Part shown: piece after piece, positions 63,603 through 64,000 of the stretch
Layout of the letters: each line of letters begins with the position of its first letter
Numbering within the stretch: the stretch's first letter is position 1
Assembly: GCF_021869535.1 (NCBI RefSeq)
Contig: NW_026262679.1
Location: 46,856,426 to 46,920,425 of the forward strand
Length of the DNA: 64,000 bases
DNA from: Mytilus californianus
Lineage: Eukaryota; Mollusca; Bivalvia; Mytilida; Mytilidae
Direction: 5' to 3'
Program-made: the position numbers and the translations under genes
Notes under the pieces: generated by a model
Database searches by the model: none
The model's input: the letters and a program-made list of their open reading frames with translations, nothing else
Told to the model about the DNA's origin: nothing

Positions 63603-63621
63603 TTCTAGAGGAACTAAACCT
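63603..63621 (-). other. HTT: HTT 5' UTR end and splice acceptor upstream of ATG
   Basis: On the minus strand a pyrimidine-rich run ending CTTTTCCTTTTTAG lies 17 nt before the ATG, so the coding exon looks internal. A non-coding first exon and the promoter should be beyond 64000. Confidence 0.6.
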
Positions 63622-64000
63622 AAAAAGGAAAAGAATAACAGGAGATTATTTAACAATTGATTTCAATTTCAGAAACCATCTATGGACAATGCAAATATTA
63701 TTCTGTGAAAAGAAGACCGTTAAATATTCTTTGGAATTATAATTATTATAATAATAACACATGTAAATGCAACTGTACCAGGTCAAGTACCATAAAATTT
63801 TAAAAAATTGTAATGTCCTGCTTTTTGGATCAGGGTAAAGGTAAAGGTTGAGCATAGCCAGTTTAGACAATTCTAATTTCTTTTCAGGTCCCTTTTGGTT
63901 ACATAGCTCAAAGTAGTTATACATCCTAGACTTTCAAATTTTTGGTTTTGAGAGATCCTGATGAATTTAAAAATCCAGAAAAGTGGACAATACTTTTAAT

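Overview
This is animal nuclear DNA, very probably from a marine mussel (Mytilidae, Mytilus-like). The reasons are AT-rich sequence, short exons in introns of 0.3-5 kb, GT-AG splicing, and dispersed repeats that I recall from mytilid DNA (for example at 45707-45860 and 61585-61781). The species call rests on memory of those repeats. No bacterial or viral gene was seen.

Almost the whole window is one gene on the minus strand: huntingtin (HTT). The start codon is at 63602, and 48 coding exons plus one optional 54-bp exon run leftward to base 29, where the gene leaves the window. All exon phases join without a stop and give about 2,655 residues, aligning end to end with vertebrate huntingtin as I remember it. 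About the last 350 residues lie outside. The N-terminal 17-residue helix is conserved, but there is no polyglutamine or polyproline tract. A splice acceptor 17 nt before the start codon indicates that the promoter and first non-coding exon also lie outside, beyond 64000.

HTT intron 27 (19807-24946) holds a complete second gene on the opposite strand: a three-exon Not/NOTO-type homeobox gene (22662-24385, 346 aa) with an eh1-like repressor motif, a TATA-like box and a poly(A) signal.

Two kinds of structure stand out in the introns. First, at least seven HTT exons have part of themselves, together with the adjoining splice site, copied into the next intron: exon 46 (83 bp x3), exon 38 (71 bp x8), exon 24 (78 bp x3, open in frame), exons 15 and 16 (decayed copies), exon 13 (53-bp duplication) and exon 11 (about 46 bp x7). 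Second, the bulk repeats (11-13, 18.7-19.4, 31.4-33.2, 33.8-34.7, 36.4-36.8, 38.7-39.9, 41.1-43.5, 51.6-54.0, 56.0-57.0 and 59.4-60.4 kb) belong to several unrelated-looking families with one shared plan: a 5' hairpin and short motif, an internal tandem-repeat core, usually a GACG-rich tract, then a 3' hairpin whose outer arm is the reverse complement of the 5' motif, followed by TAAAA. In several copies the two ends vary together. The plan resembles Helentron-associated elements (DINE-1 or pearl-like).

Layout: 0-10 kb, HTT exons 48-37; 10-20 kb, exons 36-28; 20-25 kb, the nested homeobox gene; 25-37 kb, exons 27-16 with three repeat elements; 37-50 kb, exons 16-9 with the largest tandem-repeat elements; 50-64 kb, exons 8-1. 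Exon edges were placed by eye from splice consensus, phase and remembered homology.
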